Positions 56,006 through 64,000 of a stretch of DNA of 64,000 nucleotides are shown here, piece after piece. The stretch lies in the NCBI GenBank assembly GCA_030655755.1, contig JAUSOQ010000043.1, positions 62,001 through 126,000 on the forward strand, written 5' to 3'. A program made the position numbers and the translations under genes. The DNA is from Coriobacteriia bacterium (GTDB taxonomy: Bacteria > Actinomycetota > Coriobacteriia > Anaerosomatales > Anaerosomataceae). Within the stretch, counting starts at the first letter, position 1, and each line of letters opens with the position of its first letter. The notes under the pieces were generated by a model. The model was not told the DNA's origin, did no database searches, and saw only the letters and a list, made by a program, of their open reading frames with translations.

Positions 56006-56503
56006 CTACTGCGCTGGTGGAGCAGGGGGTGCCGGTGGCGCTGGAGGCGCTGGAGGCGCTGGAGGCGGCGGCGGGGTGCCCGCGCCGGGAGGCGGCGCAG
56101 GGTAGTTGCCGGGCGGAGGCTGATAGCCACCTGCGGGCGGCACATAGCCACCACCGGCCGGGGGAGTCGCGCTGCCCCTCTTGATCTTCCTGAAGACCAT
56201 GAAGTAGTAGAAGATGCTCGAACCACCAAGGAACACCATCAGTAGGATCCAGATGAGCTTGCTGTTGCCCGAGGAGTTCGGGAATTCATACTCCTGGCGC
56301 ATTATGGCGTCGATGAGCATCCATATCTGGAGAACAGCGAGGAGGAGAGCCGGAATCATCAGGCATGCGTAGACACCGCAGATGATGCCCCCGGCAGCAG
56401 CGTCGCCGCCGGAGCTGTAATCCTGAGCGAAAGCCGGTGCAGCGGCAATCAACGTGGTTGCACCGACGAAAAGAGAGGCTGACAACTTGAGTGACTGCTT
56501 CAT
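56006..56503 (-). CDS. Secreted/membrane protein with PLDc_N-like helices and proline-rich tail
   Basis: 165 residues behind GAGGGGG. A signal peptide (about 1-26, AFA cleavage), a short loop, then two membrane segments in a PLDc_N-like arrangement: MIPALLLAVLQIWMLIDAIM (about 48-67) and WILLMVFLGGSSIFYYFMVFRK (about 85-106). After that a basic Gly/Pro-rich region and a C-terminal (APP)n tail encoded by the 9-bp repeat at 56037. PLDc_N domains are membrane anchors without known catalysis. Function unknown; proline-rich tails are often protein or wall contacts. Its position beside ftsZ may be incidental. Confidence 0.72.
   Translation of the reverse strand: MKQSLKLSASLFVGATTLIAAAPAFAQDYSSGGDAAAGGIICGVYACLMIPALLLAVLQIWMLIDAIMRQEYEFPNSSGNSKLIWILLMVFLGGSSIFYYFMVFRKIKRGSATPPAGGGYVPPAGGYQPPPGNYPAPPPGAGTPPPPPAPPAPPAPPAPPAPPAQ
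56019..56069 (-). repeat. 9-bp tandem repeat coding for an Ala-Pro-Pro tail
   Basis: Three exact copies of GGCGCTGGA (56037-56063, + strand reading) flanked by degenerate copies encode APP units near the C-terminus of the - strand gene. Slippage would change tail length in steps of three residues. Confidence 0.8.
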
Positions 56504-56636
56504 TTATGTGTCACCCCCTCTCGGCAGCAGTACTATTGATAACGCTTGAGCGACGATTGAATGTCGCGCAGCTTACAGATAGTAGTTTGCCCGAAGCAAG
56601 AGGTCTTTACCAGCATCTCTAACAGGAAGAGCGTAC
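56504..56636. promoter_or_regulatory. Divergent region between the PLDc_N-like gene and pgeF
   Basis: 133 bases with no gene. AT-rich stretches around 56530-56545 and 56575-56585 could hold the two promoters; I cannot assign -10/-35 pairs with confidence. Confidence 0.3.
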
Positions 56637-57455
56637 ATGCCCGAGTTCGTCAGACATGTTGTCGACGGCCTTGCGTTCTGGCGTGCCGATGAGTTGTACG
56701 CTCGTACCGGCATCACAGTCGCCTTCTCGGAGCGCATGGGCGGCGTGAGTGAGCCGCCATTCGCGTCGCTGAACCTCGGGTCACATGTGGGTGATGATCC
56801 TGCGGCCGTCGATGAGAATCGCTTCAGGTTGCTTTCGGCACTCGGTCTTGGCGACCTGCGTTCGCGTCTCACCTGCGCGCAACAGGTGCATGGTACGCGT
56901 GTCATGCATGTGGATGAGATGCTGGTCGGCGCCGGTGGACGTGCGCTGCCAGATTCTCGTCCTCCCATTGCTGGAGTGGACGCACTAGACACAACACTCT
57001 CCGCCACGCCGCTTATGCTCTTTTTCGCAGACTGCGTGCCGATCGTGCTTGTGCGTCCTTCGGTACCCGCCATCGCGGTCGTGCATGCGGGGTGGCGCGG
57101 AGCGCTTAGTGGCATCGCGGGTATGGCGGCGCACGTGCTGACGTCCGCAGGAGGGGATGATGACATCGTCGCCTACATAGGGCCCCACATCGGTGCGTGT
57201 TGTTACGAGGTGAGTGAGGCCCTTGTGTCGCAATTCAGCAACACATTTGTTACGCTGGCTCCGGCTGATGGCCGCCTCGATCTAGCGGCGGCGGTGGCTG
57301 AGGACCTTGTTCGGGCCGGAGTGCCGATGGAGCGCCAGAAACGACACGGTATGTGTACAGCTGACAACATCGACAGATTCTTCTCGTACCGCGCCGAGAA
57401 CGGGCTCACGGGACGGCATTGCGCCGTCGCAGCGATCACCGGAGCGACATTCTGA
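56637..57455 (+). CDS. pgeF: PgeF/YfiH family peptidoglycan editing or purine nucleoside enzyme
   Basis: 272 residues. The family signature HAGWRGALSGIAG (about 146-158) and the metal-site stretch GPHIGACCYEV (about 182-192) are present, with TAQQVHG-type CAQQVHGTRV in the first half. Members such as LACC1 act as multifunctional purine nucleoside phosphorylases/adenosine deaminases; E. coli YfiH was implicated in removing wrong UDP-MurNAc-L-Ser. Homologues (YlmD) follow ftsZ in many Gram-positives; here pst genes separate it from yggS. Confidence 0.9.
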   Translation: MPEFVRHVVDGLAFWRADELYARTGITVAFSERMGGVSEPPFASLNLGSHVGDDPAAVDENRFRLLSALGLGDLRSRLTCAQQVHGTRVMHVDEMLVGAGGRALPDSRPPIAGVDALDTTLSATPLMLFFADCVPIVLVRPSVPAIAVVHAGWRGALSGIAGMAAHVLTSAGGDDDIVAYIGPHIGACCYEVSEALVSQFSNTFVTLAPADGRLDLAAAVAEDLVRAGVPMERQKRHGMCTADNIDRFFSYRAENGLTGRHCAVAAITGATF

Positions 57456-57457
57456 CC

Positions 57458-58348
57458 ATGGCCAAGCACACTTGCCCCCGGGCAGGAGGAAGCCCTCTAC
57501 ACACGCGTCCACGCGCTGTCGTCTGCGCGGGGCTTGTATGTGTACTCGTCGGTGCGATGCTCTCACTCGTTGGCTGTGGTGAGAACGGGTCGAAAGCCGA
57601 CGAGGTCATCGTGAACGGTTCGACCACCATTCTACCGATCGCCGAGATCGCGGCTGAGCAGTATATGGAGGAGAATCCCGACATCTCCGTGCTTGTGTCT
57701 GGTGTGGGTTCCTCGGCTGGAATCGAGACGGTCTCGAAGGGTTCCTCCGACATCGGGGCGTCGTCGCGCGATCTCAAGCCGGAAGAGGCTCCGCTCGGTC
57801 TGATCGACACCCCGATCGCCTATGACGCGATCGCGGTCATCGTGAACCCTGACAACCCCGTGCGCGAGCTCACCACCGAACAGGTGCGGGGCATCTTCTC
57901 GGGACGGATCACCAACTGGAACGAACTGGGCGGTCCCGACCTCGACATCGGGCTCGTGAACCGCGACGAGGCGTCGGGTACCCGCGAGGCGTTCAAGAAG
58001 ATCGTCATGGGTGACGAGTCGTTCTACATCGGGGCGGTCATCCTGCCGGGAACCGGCCAGGTACGTGCGGTCGTCACCGACGCACCCGGTGCGGTGGGCT
58101 ACATCTCCCTCGGCTTCGTGAACGACGACATCAAGGCGGTCACCATCGACGGTATCGTGCCGTCGGAGGAGGCCGTCGTTGCAGGCACATACCCTATCTC
58201 GCGCATCCTGCACTGCTTCACGAAGGGCGCACCGGAAGGCTTGATCAAGGACTTCCTCGACTACATGCTCTCGCCGGCGGTGCAAGACTCCATCGTCCGC
58301 GATGCGGGCTTCATCCCGATCACGGCGAAGGAGGCGCTTGGTGGCTGA
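57458..58348 (+). CDS. pstS: Phosphate ABC transporter substrate-binding lipoprotein PstS
   Basis: 296 residues from ATG 57458, two bases after pgeF. A rather long basic N-terminus precedes the lipoprotein signal VVCAGLVCVLVGAMLSLVGC (about 21-40). The binding domain has NGSTTILPIAEIAAEQY (about 51-67), SSRDLKPEE and NRDEASGTREAFK, the phosphate loop of PstS. Periplasmic-type phosphate receptor of the PstSCAB importer. Shorter than E. coli PstS, like the PstS of many Gram-positives. Confidence 0.92.
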   Translation: MAKHTCPRAGGSPLHTRPRAVVCAGLVCVLVGAMLSLVGCGENGSKADEVIVNGSTTILPIAEIAAEQYMEENPDISVLVSGVGSSAGIETVSKGSSDIGASSRDLKPEEAPLGLIDTPIAYDAIAVIVNPDNPVRELTTEQVRGIFSGRITNWNELGGPDLDIGLVNRDEASGTREAFKKIVMGDESFYIGAVILPGTGQVRAVVTDAPGAVGYISLGFVNDDIKAVTIDGIVPSEEAVVAGTYPISRILHCFTKGAPEGLIKDFLDYMLSPAVQDSIVRDAGFIPITAKEALGG

Positions 58349-59264
58349 CCAGCCGATCACGACCGGCGCTCCTGCTGAGAAGAAGAGCACACTCAAGCTT
58401 ATGTCTAAAGCCACCTACGCCAAGGAAGCGGCGTTGCGCAGTGTGTTTCTCGTGTGCGCGACTGTTGCCGTTGCCGGCGTTGCACTGATCTTCGTTTTCG
58501 TCGGTGTGCGTGGTTGGCCGATCATCCAAGATCCCGGACTCGGTGCGTTCCTCTTCGGTAAGGTGTGGTCATCGAGTGCGGGCGAGTTCGGTATCCTGCC
58601 ACTGGTGACGGGTACGTTCGCCATCACTATCGGCTCATTGGTCCTCGGGGCTCCGCTGGCTGTGGGCACTGCGGTCTTCCTGTCTGAGATCGCTTCACCA
58701 AAAGTGCGCTCCATCGTTCGCCCGGCGGTCGAGCTGCTCGCCGGCGTACCATCGGTCGTGTACGGCTTCTTCGGTCTGATCATCTTGCGGCCGATCATCG
58801 CGGACATCACTGGTGGCCTGGGTTTTGGACCGCTCACCGCTTCTATCGTTCTTGCGGTCATGATCGTGCCGACTATCGCGACGCTGACCGAGGACGCGCT
58901 CGGGAGTGTGGTCCCCGGCATTCGCGAGGCGAGCTACGCGATGGGGGCGACCACCTGGCAGACGATCCACAAGGTCCTGTTGCCCGCCGCGAGTGTGGGT
59001 ATCATAGACGCCGTCATCCTCGGCATGGGTCGCGCCGTAGGTGAGACGATGGCGGTCGTCATGCTGGCCGGTAATGCTCCACAGTTCTTCAAGGGTCCCG
59101 GCGAACCCATCTCGACTCTCACCAGTCAGATCGTCATCGACATGAGCTATGCGTCGGGGACGCACCGCACTGCACTCTTCGCCATGGCGGTCATCCTCTT
59201 CCTCATCTCGATGGGACTCGTCGCTCTTGTGCGCCTCATCTCCAGCAGGAAGGAGACGCGTTAG
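58341..59264 (+). CDS. pstC: Phosphate ABC transporter permease PstC
   Basis: 307 residues from the GTG at 58341, overlapping the pstS stop by 8 bases. Six membrane helices of the CysTW/PstC type; LLAGVPSVVYGFFGL (about 134-148) and the EAA loop with EASYAMGATTWQTIHKVLLPAA (about 196-217) are present. Forms the channel with PstA. N-terminal cytoplasmic extension of about 30 residues. Confidence 0.94.
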   Translation: MADQPITTGAPAEKKSTLKLMSKATYAKEAALRSVFLVCATVAVAGVALIFVFVGVRGWPIIQDPGLGAFLFGKVWSSSAGEFGILPLVTGTFAITIGSLVLGAPLAVGTAVFLSEIASPKVRSIVRPAVELLAGVPSVVYGFFGLIILRPIIADITGGLGFGPLTASIVLAVMIVPTIATLTEDALGSVVPGIREASYAMGATTWQTIHKVLLPAASVGIIDAVILGMGRAVGETMAVVMLAGNAPQFFKGPGEPISTLTSQIVIDMSYASGTHRTALFAMAVILFLISMGLVALVRLISSRKETR

Positions 59265-60095
59265 ATGGACAAACGACTCACGAATCGCATCGCCGTCTCA
59301 TTCCTGTGGTTCTGCGCGGCTACGACCGTCGCGGTGCTCGGCGCCGTCATCCTCTACGTCTTTGTGAACGGGATCGGCCAGCTCAGTCCGGCATTCATCT
59401 TCACCAAGCCGCATGGCGTCAACTTCGAAGGCGGCATCGGGCCGACTATCGTATCGACCCTGTATGTGACCGCACTCGCGATGCTCATCGTCACCCCGAT
59501 CGGTGTGTTGGCGGCGGTCTATCTGGCCGAGTACGCCGTGCAGGGTCGCCTCGTGCGGATCATCCGCTTCGCGGCCGATTCGCTGGCGAGCGTCCCCTCC
59601 ATCATCATGGGTCTGTTCGGTCTCGCGCTCTTCGTGGAGTCGATGCATATCGGCTTCTCGATGATCTCGGCGGCGCTCGCGTTGTCCTTCCTTATGCTGC
59701 CCATTGTCATGCGCACGACCGAGGAAGCGATCCGTGCGGTGCCGAGGTACATCCGGTGGGGTAGCTACGGCCTTGGCGCCAGCAAGTGGCAGACCGTGAG
59801 CCGCGTCGTGCTGCCGGCGGCCATGTCCCGGATCCTGACCGGACTCATCTTGGCCTCAGGTCGCGCCGTTGGTGAGACGGCGGTCGTTATCTTCACCATG
59901 GGCCAGGCGATCCATCTCCCGATCTCGCCGCTGGAGAGCGGACGACCCATGACCGTCCACCTCTACATGCTTGCAATGGAGGGCATCAACCTGCCTGCCG
60001 CCTACGGCACGGCTCTCCTACTGATGATCATGATCCTGTTCTTCAACCTGACTGCTCGTTGGCTACTCCGCCGTAACAGGAGGATGCAAGGATGA
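59265..60095 (+). CDS. pstA: Phosphate ABC transporter permease PstA
   Basis: 276 residues, directly after pstC. Six helices; [17 protein letters not shown] (about 107-123) and the EAA loop [23 protein letters not shown] (about 168-190). PstA partners PstC. Overlaps pstB by 4 bases. Confidence 0.94.
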   Translation: MDKRLTNRIAVSFLWFCAATTVAVLGAVILYVFVNGIGQLSPAFIFTKPHGVNFEGGIGPTIVSTLYVTALAMLIVTPIGVLAAVYLAEYAVQGRLVRIIRFAADSLASVPSIIMGLFGLALFVESMHIGFSMISAALALSFLMLPIVMRTTEEAIRAVPRYIRWGSYGLGASKWQTVSRVVLPAAMSRILTGLILASGRAVGETAVVIFTMGQAIHLPISPLESGRPMTVHLYMLAMEGINLPAAYGTALLLMIMILFFNLTARWLLRRNRRMQG

Positions 60096-60910
60096 CGCAC
60101 ATACCGATAGACCATCGGGACGTCCCGGCCGTACCTCATGCTGACAAGATCACCGTCCGTGAGCTGGACTTCTTCTACGGTGACTTCCAGGCGCTGGCCG
60201 GTATCACCGTTGGTATCCAGGAGCGCGGCGTCACCGCGTTCATCGGCCCCTCCGGCTGTGGTAAGTCGACGTTTTTGCGGTGCTTCAACCGCATGAACGA
60301 CCTCATCCCCGGTACGAAGGTGGGCGGCACCATCCTCATCGATGACGAGGACATCTACGCATCCGGCATCGATCCGGTGGACCTGCGGCGTCGCGTGGGT
60401 ATGATCTTTCAGCAGCCCAACCCGTTCCCGATGTCGATCTACGACAACGTCGCCTTCGGTCCGCGGCTGCACGGTATGACCAGAAAGTCCGATCTTGATG
60501 AGATCGTCCAACGTTCGATGGAACGCGCGAACCTCTGGAAAGAGGTCAAAGACATCCTGCCGCGTGGTGGGCTCACGCTCTCCGGCGGTCAGCAGCAGCG
60601 TCTGTGTATCGCGCGCGTGCTTGCAGTCGAGCCCGACATCATGCTCATGGATGAGCCCTGCTCGGCCATCGACCCGACCTCGGTCCAGAAGATCGAGGAC
60701 TTGATGGCCGAGCTCAAAGACCGCATCACCATCATCATCGTCACGCACAATATGCAGCAGGCGGCGCGTGTGAGCGACGAGACTGCATTCTTTCTACAGG
60801 AGCGTACGGGTGAGCCTGCCGAACTGGTCGAATTCGGGCGAACAGCGGAGATATTCACGAGCCCGAAGGACCGCCGGACTGAGGACTACATCACCGGCCG
60901 ATTCGGGTAG
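60092..60910 (+). CDS. pstB: Phosphate ABC transporter ATPase PstB
   Basis: 272 residues. Walker [20 protein letters not shown] (about 52-70), the PstB-specific [22 protein letters not shown], signature [13 protein letters not shown], and Walker [17 protein letters not shown] hydrolysis drives phosphate import. Last gene of pstSCAB; phoU follows after 113 bases. Confidence 0.96.
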   Translation: MTHIPIDHRDVPAVPHADKITVRELDFFYGDFQALAGITVGIQERGVTAFIGPSGCGKSTFLRCFNRMNDLIPGTKVGGTILIDDEDIYASGIDPVDLRRRVGMIFQQPNPFPMSIYDNVAFGPRLHGMTRKSDLDEIVQRSMERANLWKEVKDILPRGGLTLSGGQQQRLCIARVLAVEPDIMLMDEPCSAIDPTSVQKIEDLMAELKDRITIIIVTHNMQQAARVSDETAFFLQERTGEPAELVEFGRTAEIFTSPKDRRTEDYITGRFG

Positions 60911-60921
60911 GTGTTTGGTAG

Positions 60922-60950
60922 AGGTGTTACACCTGGGTGAAAGGTGTGTT
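60922..60950. promoter_or_regulatory. Candidate phosphate-response operator upstream of phoU
   Basis: A perfect inverted repeat AGGTGT-T-ACACCT (60922-60934) is followed by further GGTG units at 60936 and 60943; read on the - strand TTTCACCCAGG and the unit before it resemble PhoP direct repeats (GTTCACC-like). A good -10 TATACT lies at 60980-60985 with no -35, as at activator-dependent promoters. Confidence 0.4.
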
Positions 60951-61023
60951 GTGTGCCTGTCGCCCAGGAGCGTGGGGGCTATACTATCGGGAAACCGAAC
61001 GCGAGATGAGGAGTTGGATCACC

Positions 61024-61695
61024 ATGCGTGAGGGTTTTCGCAAGGAACTCAAAGAACTCAAGGCCGAGGTCGTGGGCATCGGCCGTAGCATCATCGATGT
61101 CACCAGGCTCGCCACACGATCGCTTGTGGAGGGCGATGTCGACCTTGCCGCCGAGGTGATCGCTGGCGATGACGATCTCGACAGGCGGTGTCTTGGCATA
61201 GAGGAGCATTCACTCGAGATCATCGCGACGCAGTTCCCTGTCGCCCGCGACCTTCGGCTGCTACATTCGCTCGGTTACATCAGCATGCACTTCGAGCGCA
61301 TGGGTGACCTGGGCGTCAACATCGCCAAAGCCGCTCGTCGAACGGCGAGCCGTCATGGCCCGCAGACGCTTTATGACCTCATCCAGGCGCAGGGTAATCT
61401 CGTTCATCGCGTGCTGGAGGCCATGCTCGAGGCGCTTGAGAAGAACGATCTGGAACTGGCGCGCAAGCTGCAAATGCTTGACGATCCCATTGACCACCTC
61501 TTTAAGCAGTTCTTCCGCGAGCTCGCTCGATTGCAAGAAGAAGAGGACATTGAGTGGGCGAGTTCGATGGTGCTCGCGTCTCGCTATCTCGAGCGCATCG
61601 CCGACCATGCTGTGGACATCGGCGATCGCATCACCTACATGGTGACGGGTGAATTCGAGCAGACCATTGAGGAAACCCCGGAAGCGGACTCGTAG
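61024..61695 (+). CDS. phoU: Phosphate signalling regulator PhoU
   Basis: 223 residues from ATG 61024 (GAGGAG upstream); the frame is open further back but lacks family sequence. Two PhoU helical bundle repeats, each with the D-x-x-R/E-R-x-x-D/N metal motif: HFERMGDLGVNIAKAA (about 96-111) and RYLERIADHAVDIGDRI (about 191-207). PhoU restrains PstB-dependent phosphate uptake and PhoR signalling. Appears to have its own promoter. Confidence 0.94.
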   Translation: MREGFRKELKELKAEVVGIGRSIIDVTRLATRSLVEGDVDLAAEVIAGDDDLDRRCLGIEEHSLEIIATQFPVARDLRLLHSLGYISMHFERMGDLGVNIAKAARRTASRHGPQTLYDLIQAQGNLVHRVLEAMLEALEKNDLELARKLQMLDDPIDHLFKQFFRELARLQEEEDIEWASSMVLASRYLERIADHAVDIGDRITYMVTGEFEQTIEETPEADS

Positions 61696-61699
61696 CGTC

Positions 61700-62377
61700 G
61701 TGAGCGCCATAGCCGAGAGATACGATGCGGTCCGTGCCCGGGTCATCGATGCTGCTGACGCCGCTGACCGATGTGCTGACGAGATCACCATAGTCGCCGT
61801 GACCAAGCATGTCGGGGTCCCTGAGGTGCGCCAGGCTATCACGGCCGGCTGCACGGACTTCGGCGAGAACCGTGTCCAAGAGTTCCTCGGTAAATATGGA
61901 CTGTTTCCTGACGTGCACTGGCACTTCATCGGCACGCTGCAGTCCAACAAGGTGAAAGACGTCGTGGGACGGGCGTACCTCATCCATTCGGTTGATTCTC
62001 TCAAGCTTCTTGAACGTGTGAACGTCGTGGCCGAGACGAAGGGTGTCGTGCAGCGTGTGCTGCTCCAGGTCAACGTTTCCGGCGAGGGCTCGAAACATGG
62101 GTTCGAACCTGATGATGTCGAAGAGGCGTTGCGGGCTGCGACCACGATGAACGGCGTGCAGGTGTGTGGACTCATGACGATCGCCCCGTTCGCCCGTGCC
62201 GAATCGGTGCGTTGGGTCTTCCGTAGTCTTGCAGAACTCTTTGCGACATTGAACGCGATGCGGTTCAATGGAAGCGAGTTGCACGAGCTCTCGATGGGTA
62301 TGACCAATGACTTCCCGATCGCCATCGAAGAAGGTGCGACGATTATCCGGGTCGGCACCGCCGTTTTCGGCCGCTGA
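61700..62377 (+). CDS. yggS: YggS family pyridoxal phosphate homeostasis protein
   Basis: 225 residues from GTG 61700, four bases behind phoU. PLP-binding TIM barrel of the fold-type III alanine racemase N-domain: ITIVAVTKHV (Lys of the PLP Schiff base, about 29-38), FGENRVQEFLGKY, WHFIGTLQSNKVKDVV, LSMGMTNDFPIAIEEGATIIRVGTAVFG at the C-terminus. Homologue of YlmE, which sits next to sepF in Gram-positives. Controls free PLP; no racemase activity expected. Confidence 0.93.
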   Translation: MSAIAERYDAVRARVIDAADAADRCADEITIVAVTKHVGVPEVRQAITAGCTDFGENRVQEFLGKYGLFPDVHWHFIGTLQSNKVKDVVGRAYLIHSVDSLKLLERVNVVAETKGVVQRVLLQVNVSGEGSKHGFEPDDVEEALRAATTMNGVQVCGLMTIAPFARAESVRWVFRSLAELFATLNAMRFNGSELHELSMGMTNDFPIAIEEGATIIRVGTAVFGR

Positions 62378-62408
62378 ACCGCATACACTCCCGAACAAGG
62401 AGACGACC

Positions 62409-62924
62409 GTGAGCTTGTGGGACTCCATCAAGGCTCGGCTCGGACTCGGTGACGAGTACGAAGACGACTACTACGACGAGGGCGACGAAGGAGCCGATGG
62501 CTACGAGTCGGCCCCGGCGTGCCGTAACCCTTACGAGGGTGGAGACACGACGGTCAGGCGTCTTAACCGTGAGCCCGATCTCAACCGTGCGCGCGATACA
62601 GGTCGTTCGATGGTGGCTCCCGGACCTGGCATGCAGGCTGTGCCGCAGGTCAGGATGCAGATCGTTGAGCCGCGCACATATGGCGAAGCGCAGGCGATCG
62701 CCGACAAGTTCAAGCTCGGCGTACCCGTCATCATGAATCTGACGATGACCGATCCCGACCTTTCGCGACGCCTCATCGATTTCGCTTCAGGTCTGACCTA
62801 CGGCCTCAACGGCGGTCTCCAGAAGGTGTCTGAGAAGGTCTTCATGCTCACGCCCGCCAACGTCGACGTCACGGAACAGCGCCGCGTGTTACGCGAGAAA
62901 GGCCTGTTCGATCTCGGCACGTAA
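62409..62924 (+). CDS. sepF: Cell division protein SepF
   Basis: 171 residues from GTG 62409 (AAGGAG before). An N-terminal amphipathic helix SLWDSIKARLGLG (about 2-14) that would bind the membrane, an acidic Asp/Tyr-rich linker (about 15-60), then the conserved SepF domain (about 85-165) with AQAIADKFKLGVPVIMNL and LIDFASGLTYGLNGGLQKV. SepF anchors FtsZ to the membrane and polymerises at the septum; it substitutes for FtsA, which is absent. Confidence 0.95.
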   Translation: MSLWDSIKARLGLGDEYEDDYYDEGDEGADGYESAPACRNPYEGGDTTVRRLNREPDLNRARDTGRSMVAPGPGMQAVPQVRMQIVEPRTYGEAQAIADKFKLGVPVIMNLTMTDPDLSRRLIDFASGLTYGLNGGLQKVSEKVFMLTPANVDVTEQRRVLREKGLFDLGT

Positions 62925-62942
62925 TCCCACGAGGGGAGCATC

Positions 62943-63752
62943 ATGGCAGACACCCCGCGCATAGCCGTCATAGGCGGCGGCCGCATGGGCGAGGCGATCG
63001 TCGCCGGGCTTGTCTCGGCAGGCGCAGCGAGTGCGGGCGACATCACCGTTGTCGAACCTGACTCCTTGCGGCATGCGGTCTTCACTGCGCACGGTGTTGC
63101 GTGTGTCACGGATGGTCACGGTGCGGTTGAGAGCGCCGATATCGTGATATTCGCGGTCAAGCCGCAGATCATCGATGCCGTCGTCGCGCACGTTGCAGAG
63201 GATGTGCCCGCCGAGGCCATCGTGGTGAGTATCGTCGCCGGGATGAGTTGCGCGCGGCTCGAGTCACTGCTGCCTGCCGGAACCGCGGTCGTTCGCGTCA
63301 TGCCTAATACGCCCGCCATGGTGGGCGAGGGTATGAGCGTGCTCTCCGGCGGCACGGAGACGACGACCGGGCAACTTGAGACCGTGCGCGTGCTTTTCGA
63401 GGCGCTTGGCAAGGCCATCGTGCTCGACGAGCGCCATCAGGATGCGGCGACAGCGATCTCGGGCAGCGGGCCCGCGTACGTCGCGCTCTTCATCGATGCG
63501 CTCGCCCGCGCGGGTGTGCGGCAGGGCCTCTCGCGCGATGTCGCACAGCTGCTTGCGTCGCAGACCCTACGGGGGACCGTCGAGCTGCTGGAGCGTACGG
63601 GAAAGCACCCGGAGGAACTCGTCGACGCGGTCAGTAGTCCGGGCGGCACGACGATCGCAGCGATCGAAGCACTCGAAGCAGGCGGATTGCGCGCGAGCGT
63701 CTCGGCGGCTGTCGCCGCGGCGGTCAAGCGCTCGAAGGAACTGGGGTCTTAG
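62943..63752 (+). CDS. proC: Pyrroline-5-carboxylate reductase
   Basis: 269 residues, last step of proline synthesis. NAD(P)-binding IAVIGGGRMGEAIVAGL (about 5-21), FAVKPQIID, RVMPNTPAMVGEGMSVL, and the C-terminal family signature SGSGPAYVALFIDAL and SSPGGTTIAAIEALE. proC next to sepF is a common Gram-positive order (ylmD-ylmE-sepF-proC/yggT). Confidence 0.96.
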   Translation: MADTPRIAVIGGGRMGEAIVAGLVSAGAASAGDITVVEPDSLRHAVFTAHGVACVTDGHGAVESADIVIFAVKPQIIDAVVAHVAEDVPAEAIVVSIVAGMSCARLESLLPAGTAVVRVMPNTPAMVGEGMSVLSGGTETTTGQLETVRVLFEALGKAIVLDERHQDAATAISGSGPAYVALFIDALARAGVRQGLSRDVAQLLASQTLRGTVELLERTGKHPEELVDAVSSPGGTTIAAIEALEAGGLRASVSAAVAAAVKRSKELGS

Positions 63753-63755
63753 TAA

Positions 63756-64000
63756 ATGTCACTCGCAAGTATCGTCAGTCAAGTCATCTCGTTTTACGGG
63801 ATCCTCATCTTCGTGTACGTCATCATGTCGTGGTTCCGCCCCAGCGGTGTCTTCTTGGATCTCTACCGTGTGCTGGGCACTCTCTGCGAGCCCTACGTCG
63901 GCATCTTCAGACGTATCGTGCCTGTCGTCGGTGGCGGGATCGACTTCTCCCCGATGGTGGCCTTGCTCGTACTACAGTTACTCGTGCAGCCGCTATTGGT
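63756..64000 (+). CDS. YggT family membrane protein, 3' end outside the window
   Basis: 81 residues visible from ATG 63756, cut by the window end. A first hydrophobic helix (about 8-26, FYGILIFVYVIMSWF) and the family stretch LCEPYVGIFRRIVPVVGGGIDFSPMVALLVLQLL. YggT (YlmG) proteins lie after sepF in many Gram-positives and are involved in membrane/division organisation. Complete proteins have about 85-100 residues, so little is missing. Confidence 0.85.
   Translation, partial: MSLASIVSQVISFYGILIFVYVIMSWFRPSGVFLDLYRVLGTLCEPYVGIFRRIVPVVGGGIDFSPMVALLVLQLLVQPLL

Noticed and set aside
61261-62388. 375-codon open frame on the - strand across phoU and yggS
   Set aside because: Both + strand genes are complete with conserved motifs; the - strand translation has no domain.

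Overview
This 64 kb window is GC-rich, densely coding chromosomal DNA, almost all of it on the + strand. It looks like part of a deep-branching actinobacterium, possibly Coriobacteriia or the OPB41/Anaerosomatales group; this placement is an inference from gene content and order, not from a marker-gene tree. The order tlyA-nadK-recN-steA-mctB/steB followed by pyrG and xerD is an actinobacterial arrangement (as in Mycobacterium and Corynebacterium). The order pepQ-efp-accB/accC-asp23-nusB-xseB-dxs-tlyA is shared with Firmicutes. ftsZ is accompanied by sepF and there is no ftsA. MurE carries the DNPR motif of meso-diaminopimelate-adding enzymes. No tRNA, rRNA, IS element, phage or CRISPR array was seen.

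Layout. 1-4.15 kb: end of a pilus-associated surface-type protein, then pilM-pilN-pilO and a PilP-like gene (inner-membrane platform of a type IV pilus). 4.2-7.5 kb: aroC, an aroK-aroB fusion and aroQ (shikimate pathway). 7.5-18.9 kb: the conserved housekeeping block pepQ, efp, a carboxyltransferase fused to a complete AccB-type biotin carrier, accC, an Asp23 gene, nusB, xseB, dxs, tlyA, nadK, recN. 18.9-26.8 kb: cell-envelope block with steA, steB/mctB, a GT2 glycosyltransferase and murJ on the - strand, then a degenerate alkaline-phosphatase-like polytopic protein and a non-canonical MraY/WecA-like transferase. 26.9-33 kb: pyrG, an M20 peptidase, a DUF3866 protein, ald and xerD. 33-38.2 kb: a BMP-type nucleoside ABC importer and a small membrane protein. 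38.1-39.6 kb, - strand: a small 54-residue membrane protein, a DUF4349 lipoprotein gene that appears frameshifted, and a small membrane protein. 39.9-55.9 kb: a complete dcw cluster mraZ-rsmH-ftsL-ftsI-murE-murF-mraY-murD-ftsW-murG-murC-murB-ftsQ-ftsZ. 56-64 kb: a PLDc_N-like secreted/membrane protein (- strand), pgeF, then pstSCAB-phoU inserted where the dcw tail would normally run straight on, then yggS, sepF, proC and the start of a YggT gene.

How the genes fit together. The window is dominated by peptidoglycan precursor synthesis, lipid II export and division (mur/fts genes, MurJ, SteA/SteB, SepF). Phosphate uptake and pilus assembly lie alongside. Readable regulatory signals include four 10-bp-spaced MraZ boxes overlapping the mraZ promoter, a related promoter plus a consensus -35 promoter in front of ftsZ, recurrent extended -10 elements (TGN followed by TAGAAT or similar), a possible Pho-type operator before phoU, and several strong hairpins.

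The most unusual points are the OadA-AccB fusion occupying the accB position of the efp-accBC locus, the paired phosphatase-like/MraY-like membrane proteins, the pst-phoU operon inside the dcw tail, the split DUF4349 lipoprotein gene, and an unusually strong hairpin array after ftsZ.
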